From positions 1 to 64,000 of the forward strand of contig CAZCZZ010000010.1 of the NCBI GenBank assembly GCA_964503335.1: a stretch of 64,000 nucleotides of DNA, in the 5' to 3' direction. Made by a program: the position numbers and the translations under genes. Within the stretch, counting starts at the first letter, position 1. Each line of letters starts with the position of its first letter. This document shows positions 42,767-52,846 of this stretch, piece after piece. The notes below the pieces were generated by a model, which saw nothing but the letters and a program-made list of their open reading frames with translations, did not search any database and had not been told where the DNA came from. The DNA is from CAZCZZ01 sp964503335 (lineage in GTDB: Bacteria > Verrucomicrobiota > Kiritimatiellia > CAIVKH01).

Positions 42767-45700
42767 ATGACCACGCGAGCACCCAAGGCTATTCAAGAAC
42801 CTCCGTCCGACTGGACGCCGACCCAATCGGTTCCCGACCCGATCATCAACAATCCGTACAAAGAACCAGAGCACTACTGGCTCTACAAGGGAGGCGTTCC
42901 TGGCAAGACCCCAGGGCGGCGGCCGGCACGGTATTTCTATCAGAGTAAACGCGTCGGATCTGCATCGGCGGAGATGGAGTTGTTCAAGGAAGAGAACGAG
43001 GAGGATCTCCCGCTCGTCAATGCACTGCGCGCGGACGTGAAGCGCTGGCGTGAGTCCGGCTACCGCGGTGCGTCGTCGGTGACTCGGGAACTGCTGGCGT
43101 GGTGGAGTCGACCTGATCGACCGAGACGCTTGTTCTACTGCCAGATGGAGGCCGTGGAGACGCAGATCTATCTGCTCGAGTTGGCCATCCCGGAGCGTCT
43201 ATCGGCCACAGGGTACAAGACTTTTGAACTCGACGCTGATAATATCCAGCGGCTGCTAAAGGGTGAAAAGCCAACGTTTGAAAGCATCGCCGGCGATTTC
43301 TGGCCCAAGTTGGTCGATGCACCGTGGGATGGCAGCCAGCTTCCGCTGCGCCGCCTTGCCTGCAAGATGGCGACAGGGAGTGGGAAGACGATTGTCATGG
43401 CGATGCTGATCGCCTGGGCTTTCTGCAACCGGGCGAGAAATCCGCAATCCACACAATTTCCGAATGGCGTGTTGGTCTGTGCGCCAAACCTCACGGTGAG
43501 AAAGCGACTTCAGGTGCTCTGTCCCGAGGACAAGGACAACTACTACGATGCATTTGACCTGGTTCCGCCGAAGTACCGGGAATGCCTCAACGGGGGCAAA
43601 GTATTGGTGACCAACTGGCACGTCTTTGCGCCCAAGAGCGAGCACGTGGAGGGCGGTAAGAGCTATGCGGTCGTCAATAAGGGGGCGGAAACCAATGATG
43701 CCTTTGTGCGAAACCGGCTTGGAGAGTTGGTGCAGCGACTTCCTATCTTGGTGATGAACGATGAGGGACATCACTGCTGGCGCAGTAAGCAACTGAGTAC
43801 GGAAGAGGAGCGCGCGGTTATGCAAGGCATGACTGCTGAACAGAAGGCCGCACTAAAGGAAGAAGAGGATGAAGCGAGGGTTTGGCTAGCGGGGTTGGAT
43901 CGAATCAATAACTGTGGGTTGGCGGGCAAGGATGGGGAGGGGAAGCTCAACAGAGCCATTCTCGCGTGTGTTGATCTATCGGCGACACCGTTCTTCCTTG
44001 GCGCCAGCGGACATCCGGAGGGCAGTCCCTTCCCGTGGATTGTCAGCGAGTTCGGCCTGATCGATGCCATTGAGAGCGGCATCACGAAAGTCCCTCGATT
44101 GCCTGTCGAGGATAGCGAAGGCAATACGGACGATGCCGGACGACCCGATCCGAAGTACTTCAGGCTCTGGAGGAATATTGTTGAGAACGACCTCAAGCCC
44201 GGCGACTTCATCCGGCGCGGCCAGCCTAATCCGGAATCGATCTACAAGTATGCCCAAGGCGCGCTGGCTACGCTTGCAGCGCAGTGGAAGATTCAGTTTG
44301 AAGGCTATCGTCAGGCATCGGCAGGCAAACCCTTCATCCCGCCCGTGATGATCGTCGTGTGTGACAACACAAACATCGCGAACATCTTCTTCCGGGAAAT
44401 AAGTGGCGAATCCGACGTGGAAATGATCAATGAGTCTGGTGAGACGGTCACGGCGAAGAAGTACTCGGAAAGTTCAATCATGCCCGAGCTGGCCAACACG
44501 CCGAATGTGCAGCACACCATCCGCATAGACTCGAAGCTGCTTGCCAAGATTGAGACGGAAGAAGGCGAGAGCAAGGACGAGGCTGCTCTGCGACTTCGTG
44601 AAATCATCGACACGGTGGGCAAGAGGGGCGGAGCCGGCGAACACGTTCGCTGTGTAGTGTCCGTTTCGATGCTGACGGAAGGTTGGGACGCAAACAACGT
44701 GACCCATGTGCTGGGTGTACGTGCCTTCGGTAGTCAGCTCCTCTGTGAACAGGTTGTGGGCCGAGGCCTGCGCCGTATGAGCTACACCCCTGATCCAGAG
44801 ACTGGACTGCTGCATCCGGAGTACGTGGACGTATACGGGATTCCCTTTTCGCTCATCCCGTTCAAGGGGAAACCGAAAGAGAAGGACGGGCCGGATCCCG
44901 TCTACCACGCGATCTTTGCAATGGAGGAGCGGAAGGCATTCGAGCTGCGCATGCCGAATGTTGAGAGTTACGTGTACGCGCTGCGCGAAGGTGGGATCTG
45001 GTGCGATGTGAGCAAGTTGGAGGGTTTCATCGTCAACGAGGAGCCAGTAACGGTCTACTTGGCGCCGACGCGGGGCTATCAAGATGAGGCCGAGGTGCGC
45101 AAGGACTCCGGAGACTTTATTCCCCAGACTCGCCAGGAATACTACAAGGCAGTGCGGCCGCAGCAGGTGATCTTTCGCCTGGCTGAGTTTATCCTCGCTG
45201 ATCTCCTTCATGGAGTTGAGGCTGCGGAATCTGAACGGGTAAAATTCAAGTTCCTTGCCCGGCACCAGCTTTTCCCTGAAATTGTGAAGATCGTTCGGGA
45301 TTACGTGGAGCAGAAGGTGACGTTTGCACCGGGAGTAGATATCCGGGAACTCGGTTTGAAGGTCTATGCCGACAAACTGAGGGAACGCATTCGCGACGAA
45401 ATCCTCCCGCGCGCTGCTAGCTCCGACACCAAACTTCTGCCGGTCCTCAACAGTTTCCAGCCCTTCACGAGTACCGCCAATGTGAATTACCAGACGACTC
45501 GACCTGTTGTTGATCTGGTGAAGAGCCACCTCAACCGGGCTGTCACGCGCAGTAGTTGGGAGAGTCGAGCGATCGGAGTTCTGGAACTATTGGACTGCGT
45601 CGAGTGCTACACCCCGAATGACCGACAAATCGGGCTGATTGTTCCCTACGACTACGATGGGCACAGACACAACTACGAGCCGGATTTCATAATCCGGCTG

Positions 45701-46420
45701 CACAACAAGAAGACACTGATGCTGGAGATCAAGGGTGAGGGCGGAGTCATCCACGATCCCAACCTTGTCACCGCGAAAAGCGCTGCAGCGAAGAAATGGG
45801 TGGCCGCGGTCAACAACCTTGGTCGGTGGGGCACTTGGGCGTTCGACATATGCACGGATCTCTCGAAGCTGCGAGAAATCGTAGAATCCCATGCGGACGT
45901 GGAGGCGTCGGCGCGTCCGTTCCGATTCGTGGACGTGTCGACCGCCAAGCCCTGGCGTGATTGTATTCCGCTCACGACGCTGCAGGCGGCTGCGGGCAAA
46001 TTCAGCGAGGAACAAGCCGGCTTTGATGAAATGGGTGAATGGGCCGAGAGCTGGATTGCTTGGGATGGCGCGCCCGCCTTTGAGAAAGGGATGTTCGTGG
46101 CGAAGGTGCTTGGCACGTCCATGGAGCCTGGCATACCCGATGGCGCTTACTGCGTTTTCCGTCAGCCGCGGCCAGGTTCTCGGCAGGGGCGAACGGTCCT
46201 GGTTTGGCATTCAGGGGTTTCCGATCCTCACACAGGCGGCCAGTACACGGTAAAGGTGTACGAGAGTGAGAAGCGGTCGGGCGAAAAAGGCGAGTGGTCT
46301 CACACGCAGATAACGCTCAGGCCGACCAACCCGACTCATCAACCCATCATCCTCGAACCAACGGACGAGGGTGAGGTCCGCGTAGTAGCAGAGTTTGTGC
46401 AGGTTCTTGGGTCGCGTTGA
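42767..46420 (+). CDS. res: Res-like helicase-nuclease with LexA/S24 protease domain
   Basis: A 1217-aa protein resembling BPTD_3080-type restriction subunits. The SF2 helicase core shows KMATGSGKTIVMAML near residue 199, the DEAD-box variant MNDEGHHCW near 329, LSATPFFLG and SMLTEGWDANNV near 634, then EQVVGRGLRR. A PD-(D/E)XK nuclease follows (EPDFII, then LEIKGEG, near 970-995). The last 120 residues look like a LexA/UmuD peptidase domain: VLGTSMEPGIPDGAY, with Ser1118, and Lys1163 in YTVKVYE as the likely catalytic pair. The domain may allow self-cleavage or gated activation. Its partner is probably the Mod at 31386. Confidence 0.87.
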   Translation: MTTRAPKAIQEPPSDWTPTQSVPDPIINNPYKEPEHYWLYKGGVPGKTPGRRPARYFYQSKRVGSASAEMELFKEENEEDLPLVNALRADVKRWRESGYRGASSVTRELLAWWSRPDRPRRLFYCQMEAVETQIYLLELAIPERLSATGYKTFELDADNIQRLLKGEKPTFESIAGDFWPKLVDAPWDGSQLPLRRLACKMATGSGKTIVMAMLIAWAFCNRARNPQSTQFPNGVLVCAPNLTVRKRLQVLCPEDKDNYYDAFDLVPPKYRECLNGGKVLVTNWHVFAPKSEHVEGGKSYAVVNKGAETNDAFVRNRLGELVQRLPILVMNDEGHHCWRSKQLSTEEERAVMQGMTAEQKAALKEEEDEARVWLAGLDRINNCGLAGKDGEGKLNRAILACVDLSATPFFLGASGHPEGSPFPWIVSEFGLIDAIESGITKVPRLPVEDSEGNTDDAGRPDPKYFRLWRNIVENDLKPGDFIRRGQPNPESIYKYAQGALATLAAQWKIQFEGYRQASAGKPFIPPVMIVVCDNTNIANIFFREISGESDVEMINESGETVTAKKYSESSIMPELANTPNVQHTIRIDSKLLAKIETEEGESKDEAALRLREIIDTVGKRGGAGEHVRCVVSVSMLTEGWDANNVTHVLGVRAFGSQLLCEQVVGRGLRRMSYTPDPETGLLHPEYVDVYGIPFSLIPFKGKPKEKDGPDPVYHAIFAMEERKAFELRMPNVESYVYALREGGIWCDVSKLEGFIVNEEPVTVYLAPTRGYQDEAEVRKDSGDFIPQTRQEYYKAVRPQQVIFRLAEFILADLLHGVEAAESERVKFKFLARHQLFPEIVKIVRDYVEQKVTFAPGVDIRELGLKVYADKLRERIRDEILPRAASSDTKLLPVLNSFQPFTSTANVNYQTTRPVVDLVKSHLNRAVTRSSWESRAIGVLELLDCVECYTPNDRQIGLIVPYDYDGHRHNYEPDFIIRLHNKKTLMLEIKGEGGVIHDPNLVTAKSAAAKKWVAAVNNLGRWGTWAFDICTDLSKLREIVESHADVEASARPFRFVDVSTAKPWRDCIPLTTLQAAAGKFSEEQAGFDEMGEWAESWIAWDGAPAFEKGMFVAKVLGTSMEPGIPDGAYCVFRQPRPGSRQGRTVLVWHSGVSDPHTGGQYTVKVYESEKRSGEKGEWSHTQITLRPTNPTHQPIILEPTDEGEVRVVAEFVQVLGSR

Positions 46421-46436
46421 GCAGCTGGGTGGACAT

Positions 46437-47834
46437 ATGCCCGATTACAGTTGGCAAGAAGAAGCGTTGGTTCGCTGGTCTGCCAACGGGCGATGTGGGA
46501 TCGTAGAAGCCATAACTGGCACAGGTAAGACATACCTCGGCATCAAGGCGATCGATGAAGTCATGCGTCGTGATGGCGAACAAGGCCTACATGTCTACCC
46601 CGTTGTCGTCGTACCCACAGCCGTTCTGCTGCACCAATGGGTCGAACGACTCCGAGACCATTTCGAAGCTAGGGGCATGCGGATCGGGCTGGTCGGCGAT
46701 GGGCGAGCCGATGGGTTTCACAATCACCACATCCTCGTGACCATCGTGAACTCCCTTGAAACGCACGGACGTGAGCTTCTCCATTTCTTAGACCGTATGA
46801 CCCTGGCGCGATCCCTCCTTGTGGCCGACGAATGTCATCACTACATCGAGGCGCCGTTTCTTGGAAAGACTGCACGAGAGTTTCCATTCAGCTACCGTCT
46901 GGGTCTGACAGCGAGGATGCCGACGGGCGACTGCATTGACTATGACAGGATTCCGGGGTTTGACAGGGTCGTCTATGACATGGGTATGAAGGAGGCGAGA
47001 GAGCGCGACCTCATCCCACCTTTCCATGTTCTGAACGTTCCTGTTCCGCTGACAGCTTCTGAGGGGGCGAGCTATGACGATCTGTCGGCCCGGCTTAAGC
47101 AACTGCGGCAGCGGTTGGAAGAGGAGCTGCCTGCTGCTTGCTTCTCCAGACGAGGACATCTGGATCTGGACCTTCTGAAGAATCATCTGCGGAAACTCAC
47201 CGAGGACGATCCGCTCCGGCACCGCATTGAGCAATTCTTCGCAATGTGTTTCCGGCGAGCCGCGATCTACCACTTGTCTGATGGAAAGGTGTCGGCATTG
47301 AGGCGGGCAATTCAGATCATTGCGCCATATGGAGGTCGAATCCTTGTCTTCTTTGAACGCATTTGTTCAGCCGATTCGGCATTGGAGCTACTGGAGGAAG
47401 ACATTCAGAGAATACCGGAAGCTTTGGGTTTGCGCGCATCGACTTTCCCTTGGTGTAGGGTGTTACACAGTGGTTTGACGAAGGCACAGCGACTCGACGT
47501 ATTGCGCGAATATGACGAGCCGGGTAACAAGATCCTCATTGCCTGCCGAAGCCTTGATGAGGGGTTCGACATTCCTTCAGCAGACATCGCAATTCTGGCG
47601 GCTTCAACGCAGTCACCGCGGCAGCGAATCCAGCGGATAGGACGCGTACTCAGAAGGTACAGCAGCGAGAAGAGGTCAATCATCCTGACCTTCTATGCGC
47701 CCGGAACTGGAGATGAGCGGGTGCCATCCAATGATCGTGAGATGTTTCCAGGACCGACCGATGTGTTTGACTGCACGCTGGGCGACTGGGAGGCAACGTT
47801 GAAGGCGTTGCTCGAGTACTACCGCAGTAAATGA
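46437..47834 (+). CDS. XPB/Rad25-like SF2 DNA helicase
   Basis: A 465-aa superfamily 2 helicase. Motifs: a Q-like WQEEALVRW start, EAITGTGKTYLG (Walker A, near residue 23), LLVADECHHY (DECH box, near 127), GLTARMP (motif III), then CRSLDEGFDIPSAD (motif V) and RQRIQRIGRVLRR (motif VI, near 396). The protein is short, with both RecA lobes but no added nuclease. It starts 16 bases after the Res-like gene and is followed by the coiled-coil gene after 21 bases. It could be a DNA-remodelling subunit of the same complex. The ATG at 46437 directly precedes the helicase fold and is preferred over the in-frame codon at 46395. Confidence 0.9.
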   Translation: MPDYSWQEEALVRWSANGRCGIVEAITGTGKTYLGIKAIDEVMRRDGEQGLHVYPVVVVPTAVLLHQWVERLRDHFEARGMRIGLVGDGRADGFHNHHILVTIVNSLETHGRELLHFLDRMTLARSLLVADECHHYIEAPFLGKTAREFPFSYRLGLTARMPTGDCIDYDRIPGFDRVVYDMGMKEARERDLIPPFHVLNVPVPLTASEGASYDDLSARLKQLRQRLEEELPAACFSRRGHLDLDLLKNHLRKLTEDDPLRHRIEQFFAMCFRRAAIYHLSDGKVSALRRAIQIIAPYGGRILVFFERICSADSALELLEEDIQRIPEALGLRASTFPWCRVLHSGLTKAQRLDVLREYDEPGNKILIACRSLDEGFDIPSADIAILAASTQSPRQRIQRIGRVLRRYSSEKRSIILTFYAPGTGDERVPSNDREMFPGPTDVFDCTLGDWEATLKALLEYYRSK

Positions 47835-47855
47835 TTCATCGGGAGCACATGCATC

Positions 47856-49529
47856 ATGAGCGATGATCCGTCGAAGCCACGAGTCCTTCATGACTTGCGA
47901 GAGCTTGCGTTCCCAGCTCCTCCAAAGGAGACACGGACACAGCAGCCTGTCCGAGAGGTTCCGCCGAGAAAGGTCACGGAATCTCCCACCACAATCTCGG
48001 GCGGCGATCCACACAATCCGAATGCTCACCGTTCGGATACCAAGGTGGCTGGATTGGAGTCTGAGTTGACACGTGTCAAGAAGGCCCTTGCAGACAATGA
48101 GGCGTGGAACAGGAAACTCAAGGAGGACAGCAAGGCACTCCTGCAGAAGAACCAGGATGCAATTGCACAGCTCGAGCGTGTACGCAGTGAACTGCAACGG
48201 GAGGAGCGCCGGCTGGAGGAAGTACGCGCCGAAGCGAATCATATAGCCTCGGTCACGCCGGAGGCATCCCTTCGCAAGATTGACCAAGATATGGAGGCGG
48301 CCGCGGCACTTCTCGAGAGCGCGAGGGTTGAAACGGAGCGTATGCGCAAGGAGGCCGAAACCAATATCGCGAACGAGCGGGCAGAGCTGAGTACCCGCGA
48401 AGACGGACTGCGTAAGAAGGAGTTGGAACTTCAGCAAGTCCGGAAGCGACTGGGCGATGAACTCACCACGACCCAGGCGGAGCGCGATACAGCAATCAAG
48501 AGGGCTTCCTCGCTTCAGGGACAGATCACGAAGCTGAAGAACGAGGCCGAGGAGATGTCTGAAGAGCAAGAGCGTCTGAAGGACAAGCTCGGCTCAGTCG
48601 CGAGGGAGCGACAACTGGCGAGGGAGGAGCTTCGCGAGGCACAGGAGAAGCTGGAGGAGAGCGCCAAGGCGATCGCTAAGCTGACGACGGCCAATGATCG
48701 GTACAGTAGTCGCATTGCAGCCGCGATGGGGACTTTCATAGCACATAGTCCGCTCGTTTCGGAGTGGCTGATGGGTCTTGATGGGATGGGTGAAGGAGTC
48801 GACTGGACAAAGCTTGTAGTCACTCTTGGAAGTGATCCGATTCAGGAGTCGTGTCTCGACCGAATTCTGGAGGATCGGGATCATGAGGTGGCGGGTGTCG
48901 GACACAACAAGTCGGGCGTCATGATCATCGGTCGTGAGGATTGGACGATGGATGATATCCAGCAGCAGATTGAAGCGAGGGAAGGGGACACACTGAGGAT
49001 CTACTCCCAGGAGATGGCCATGATCGCACTGCTGACGGGTCATGATCCCTTCGATGCAGGGGACGAGGTTCTGCGCGAGTTCGGGGAGAGTCATCCCGCA
49101 TTGAGCCGGCTGATGGACGATCCGTTCGAGTGGCCTTCCACGGGAAGTCGCACCTACGGAGACGTTGTGATCTCTGCGGATGAATGGCGACCGAACAGTC
49201 CTTTGACTGCGATGGGATACCATGTAGGCAAATCATCAAATCTCACAGAGGCGGAGCGGCGCAAGACATTGGAGACCATCTTTCGCGGGCGCTTGCAGTT
49301 CCCGCCGGGGTTCTCCGAATCGGATAAGCGAGAGTGGGGAATTCCCTCATCGAGTGACCGCCTCCATCGAATCGCTGCTCACATCGCACAAGTCATAGGC
49401 CGATTCTCCCAGCAAGCGTATGCTGACTACAGCGTAGCCGTCGAGGAGTGGCGTTCTGATCTGGCATGGTTGAAGCGAACGTTCTACCGTGGCACCCATC
49501 GCTTCCGCTGGCCAGACGTGAATATGTGA
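47856..49529 (+). CDS. Long coiled-coil protein, defence-associated
   Basis: A 557-aa protein. The first 65 residues are Pro/Thr-rich and likely disordered; about 65-285 form an SMC-like coiled coil dense in E, K, R, Q and L with almost no Gly or Pro; the C-terminal 260 residues are globular. The globular part ends with a conserved-looking GYHVGKSSNLTEAERRK motif and a RLHRIAAHIAQVIGR helix, which I recall from other nuclease-associated defence proteins, though I cannot name the family. No ATPase or nuclease motif is visible. It is the last gene of the plus-strand run and probably a structural or DNA-sensing subunit. Confidence 0.75.
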   Translation: MSDDPSKPRVLHDLRELAFPAPPKETRTQQPVREVPPRKVTESPTTISGGDPHNPNAHRSDTKVAGLESELTRVKKALADNEAWNRKLKEDSKALLQKNQDAIAQLERVRSELQREERRLEEVRAEANHIASVTPEASLRKIDQDMEAAAALLESARVETERMRKEAETNIANERAELSTREDGLRKKELELQQVRKRLGDELTTTQAERDTAIKRASSLQGQITKLKNEAEEMSEEQERLKDKLGSVARERQLAREELREAQEKLEESAKAIAKLTTANDRYSSRIAAAMGTFIAHSPLVSEWLMGLDGMGEGVDWTKLVVTLGSDPIQESCLDRILEDRDHEVAGVGHNKSGVMIIGREDWTMDDIQQQIEAREGDTLRIYSQEMAMIALLTGHDPFDAGDEVLREFGESHPALSRLMDDPFEWPSTGSRTYGDVVISADEWRPNSPLTAMGYHVGKSSNLTEAERRKTLETIFRGRLQFPPGFSESDKREWGIPSSSDRLHRIAAHIAQVIGRFSQQAYADYSVAVEEWRSDLAWLKRTFYRGTHRFRWPDVNM

Positions 49530-49730
49530 GGTCAGGGGCATTCCTTATGATGCTGACTTGCACAAAGATTTTCCTCAACAGCAGGGGTAGAGGGTGCGGT
49601 TGGTGGATTGCCATAGCTTCCAAAGCCTTTCGTGCGCCAGTCGAGGCGAAGCTGCGTGCTTCGAGTGCAGCGCGATCCCAAAGGCGTGGAGATTAGGGGC
49701 AAGCGGGCTCATCGCGAGCCTGCATGGGCG

Positions 49731-52631
49731 TCAACTGATATTGGGCAACTGCTTTCCATAGTAATGGCAAAGTTTGACGACTTGCGCGTAAGGCAGTCGA
49801 TCATTCAGGTCAAGAAATCGCTTCTCATTCATCAGGTCCTTGGTCAGTGCGCTCGCACGCAAGCCCAAATGGTTGGCCAAAGACCTGACGGTGATTCGAG
49901 CAGACTCAAGCTGATTGAAGGCCACCAAATCGCGATTTCCAATTAGCCTGGTAAGTAGTTTCTCTGCAGCATCGGCATTTACCATGGCCGTCCCATCACC
50001 CCGCCAAGACTCGCCCGTCGAATCCAGAAACTCGGTGACGACGTCTTGCCGTAAGTGCATGAACAACGCGAGTTGACTCAACGAGATGCCAATCTGTATC
50101 CGTTTGTGAGGCGGCGGCGATGCGGGGTTCCATTGCTGGGTGCTAGCTTGTGGTGGATAGGGCGGTCGAACGACGGGCGCCGCTGTCTTGAGACTATTCA
50201 TTTGAGCCTGCAAATCGGCCGCACTAAAGGATGGCGGCGGGACTGGAGCCGGCTGTTTCGGTGGTTGCGCCTTGTGCAGGTGATCGGCCTCCTTGAGCGC
50301 CTCGATCACGTAGGCCACGTTGACCCGGGTGTTTGCTTGGACCTTCTGAATCCCCTTTGCCGCCATCGTTCTGATCAGTTGGTCAACACGTTTGTCGAGC
50401 GCCTTGGCAACCTCCTCAAGTGAAGCGACGGAACCCAACAAATCCTTTTTGCTTTGCGCCGGTTTCGGTGCGGCAGGAATTGAAGGGGGGATTTCGGCGG
50501 GCGGGATTACTTCGGCGTTCTCCATCTTCAGGGTAGCCACGACCGCGATCTCGGTCGGGGTCTCCGTCACCGCAGCTTCTGCCGGATGAGCGGGAGGGTT
50601 TATAGCGGTTGCCGCGGAGGTCAATTCGCCGGCAGGTGCGGCGACCTTGATATCGGTCGGCAGAGCGGACGGTTCCGATTCCATGACATCAACGTAAGAC
50701 GCGAAGGTTTCCACGTCCGGTGTCTCATTGAATTGAATCTTCCAGACCGTACCCGATGGGCTCTCCTGTACGGACTGCCGGGCTAGCTGTCGGAACATCA
50801 GGTCGAATTCTGTTGCTACGTCCTTCGCGATATCGGCCGGCAGAATGAAATAGAGAAATACGTTGGCCCGGCTGGCGGCAAGATACACCATGCGGCGCGC
50901 TTGCCACATCTCCGATCGTGCTCGCGCCAAATCTAGGGGCCATCGCTCCGATGCGGTGATCCAAGAGAACACCGCCGGAAGCCCTTCGATGACGACCACG
51001 GGAAACTCTTGTCCCTTCACATATTTATCCAGCAAATCAGCCGCGTCAGCACCGTGAACACTGTGGTAACTCCATTTCTGCAGATCCTCGTAGTTGAAAT
51101 CAGAATCCTCTTCGGAAAAACGGATCCACAAGACTTGGTCTTTGAGCAGCGGAAACTCTGACAGCTGCTGATGTGCGGCTTCAGCCGATGGGAACGCTGA
51201 GAGCATGTGGGACCAATTGTTCGCGGGATGCGCATCGTTGCGAGCGCTTAATATCCACTTACCCGGACCGTCTTGAAGAACCTCACCGAACCCGAACTCT
51301 CCCCTCAGCTCACTGGGCTTTGGCAATATCTTGGGTCCGGCGTCGGCAAACCAGCGGAACAACAGGCCGAGGCTTCCGGCGTAAGCGGGAAATGGGTTTC
51401 GGTAATTGCGCGTCAGCTTTCGGGTGCAGAGACTGAAATCGATTCCGTCAATCATGCGCGTGGAATCCCGCGAGAGCCGCAGCTTCTGGTGCCTGTCGCA
51501 GGCAATGACCAAGTAGTTACCCGGGGACGAAGTGTGCCATTCACGCACCTTCTTTTCTCCATCCGGGCCTAAATCGTGAGCCTCATCGACGAGCAACACA
51601 TTGCATTCAATCGTCGATATTTCACTGAAGACGCGGAACTCTGGCTTAACTCGCCGATATTCATTATACGTATCAACTTCTCCGTATAAGTCCGTGAAAC
51701 GCCCAAACATCTTCTTTAGCATTTCCTTTTGCTTTTCAGTGTGGGCAACAACCCAAACGCGGCGTTTGTCCAGAGGAGGGAGACCGACCCTCGTGGCGTC
51801 CTCTGTATAGGTTTGGAGGAACCTTGTTCCGTCACGCAGGGCGGCAACATAGCGGTCCGTGATCAAGACCATGGTTGAGTAGATCAGAAGAACACTTTTC
51901 CCCATGCCTGCTGAACCATTGATGGCCCAACGTTCGGGCTTGAAATCGAGATGCCGAAATATCTCGGAATCTATAAAGAAGCGACAGCGGCGAGCGTATT
52001 CGATGGCGTTGTAGACCTCGGGATGTCCCAGCACGGGGACCACCTGTCCCAAACGTATTCGACGGAGGATTTCAGACTGCTGCACGCGGAGCGCGTCGGC
52101 CTCTTTGAGCCTTTTGCGCATGAATGTCTCGAACATGTCCGGGCTGACAAGCGAGAGATCAAAAGACGGCAAGGGTTGGCATGTCATTTCCCCCTTCTTG
52201 GCGTTCAACCCTTGAGCATGGGATGCGACAATAACCGCGTGTACCCGCACCTCGCCGTCCAACGGCTCAATGTTCGTCAAGAGCGCTGACCGCTGAGTGC
52301 CCAGTTGGTCCTTGATTGATTTCTCGCCGGTCTCGCGGTAATGGGCGAGCCACGGTCCTCCCGGGGTTACATTGCCATAGTTGCCGCGCGCGTCAGGGGC
52401 GCCTGTCACCTTGCAGGATTTGCATTCGATGATAAGGATCGTGTGTCTCCGTCCGGTTTTGAGGTGTGCGATGAAATCAAGCTCGTTGGCCATGGCACTC
52501 CAATCCATGGCTGCATCTGCGCGGAAAACTGGGACGCCCGAAAGATAAGCATGAGGAAGGACGCGATCCAGCACGTCCGCGATCTGTTGTTCGAACTGTC
52601 GTCCGTTCCTGGTTGCATCAATCTGTGACAT
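49731..52631 (-). CDS. NERD-like nuclease/SF1 helicase with IF2_N-like repeats
   Basis: A 966-aa protein transcribed toward the defence run. The N-terminal domain has a PD-(D/E)XK core of NERD type (NELDFIAH, then LIIECKSCK, near 40-75). The helicase part has GSAGMGKSVLL near residue 240, LLVDEAHDLGPDG near 345, LTRNYRNPF and late motifs QEFPVVVIEG and AASRANVF. After a Pro/Ala-rich linker there are three short helical units that resemble IF2_N DNA/RNA-binding modules (SLEEVAKALDKRVDQL, SLSQLALFMHL, TVRSLANHLGLRAS). The start at 52631 matches the domain start better than an earlier Met at 52724. The 201-base gap to the convergent gene shows no clear terminator. Confidence 0.8.
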   Translation of the reverse strand: MSQIDATRNGRQFEQQIADVLDRVLPHAYLSGVPVFRADAAMDWSAMANELDFIAHLKTGRRHTILIIECKSCKVTGAPDARGNYGNVTPGGPWLAHYRETGEKSIKDQLGTQRSALLTNIEPLDGEVRVHAVIVASHAQGLNAKKGEMTCQPLPSFDLSLVSPDMFETFMRKRLKEADALRVQQSEILRRIRLGQVVPVLGHPEVYNAIEYARRCRFFIDSEIFRHLDFKPERWAINGSAGMGKSVLLIYSTMVLITDRYVAALRDGTRFLQTYTEDATRVGLPPLDKRRVWVVAHTEKQKEMLKKMFGRFTDLYGEVDTYNEYRRVKPEFRVFSEISTIECNVLLVDEAHDLGPDGEKKVREWHTSSPGNYLVIACDRHQKLRLSRDSTRMIDGIDFSLCTRKLTRNYRNPFPAYAGSLGLLFRWFADAGPKILPKPSELRGEFGFGEVLQDGPGKWILSARNDAHPANNWSHMLSAFPSAEAAHQQLSEFPLLKDQVLWIRFSEEDSDFNYEDLQKWSYHSVHGADAADLLDKYVKGQEFPVVVIEGLPAVFSWITASERWPLDLARARSEMWQARRMVYLAASRANVFLYFILPADIAKDVATEFDLMFRQLARQSVQESPSGTVWKIQFNETPDVETFASYVDVMESEPSALPTDIKVAAPAGELTSAATAINPPAHPAEAAVTETPTEIAVVATLKMENAEVIPPAEIPPSIPAAPKPAQSKKDLLGSVASLEEVAKALDKRVDQLIRTMAAKGIQKVQANTRVNVAYVIEALKEADHLHKAQPPKQPAPVPPPSFSAADLQAQMNSLKTAAPVVRPPYPPQASTQQWNPASPPPHKRIQIGISLSQLALFMHLRQDVVTEFLDSTGESWRGDGTAMVNADAAEKLLTRLIGNRDLVAFNQLESARITVRSLANHLGLRASALTKDLMNEKRFLDLNDRLPYAQVVKLCHYYGKQLPNIS

Positions 52632-52846
52632 GACAGTGCCTTGTTGGGGGCGAGACCCGCTTAATGAATGACGGGACCTTCTTTGAGTATGTCTTTCACC
52701 AAATACCCGACTTTGTCGAGCCATCCTCGGAGTTCTGATTCGTTTTGAATAGTTGCTGTAGGAAGCACGATCCGGATAGCGTCAGGCCGAGCTCATCCTG
52801 CATCATGGTTCTGCTGATGTGTGGTCTACTCGCAGAAAACGTCAGC

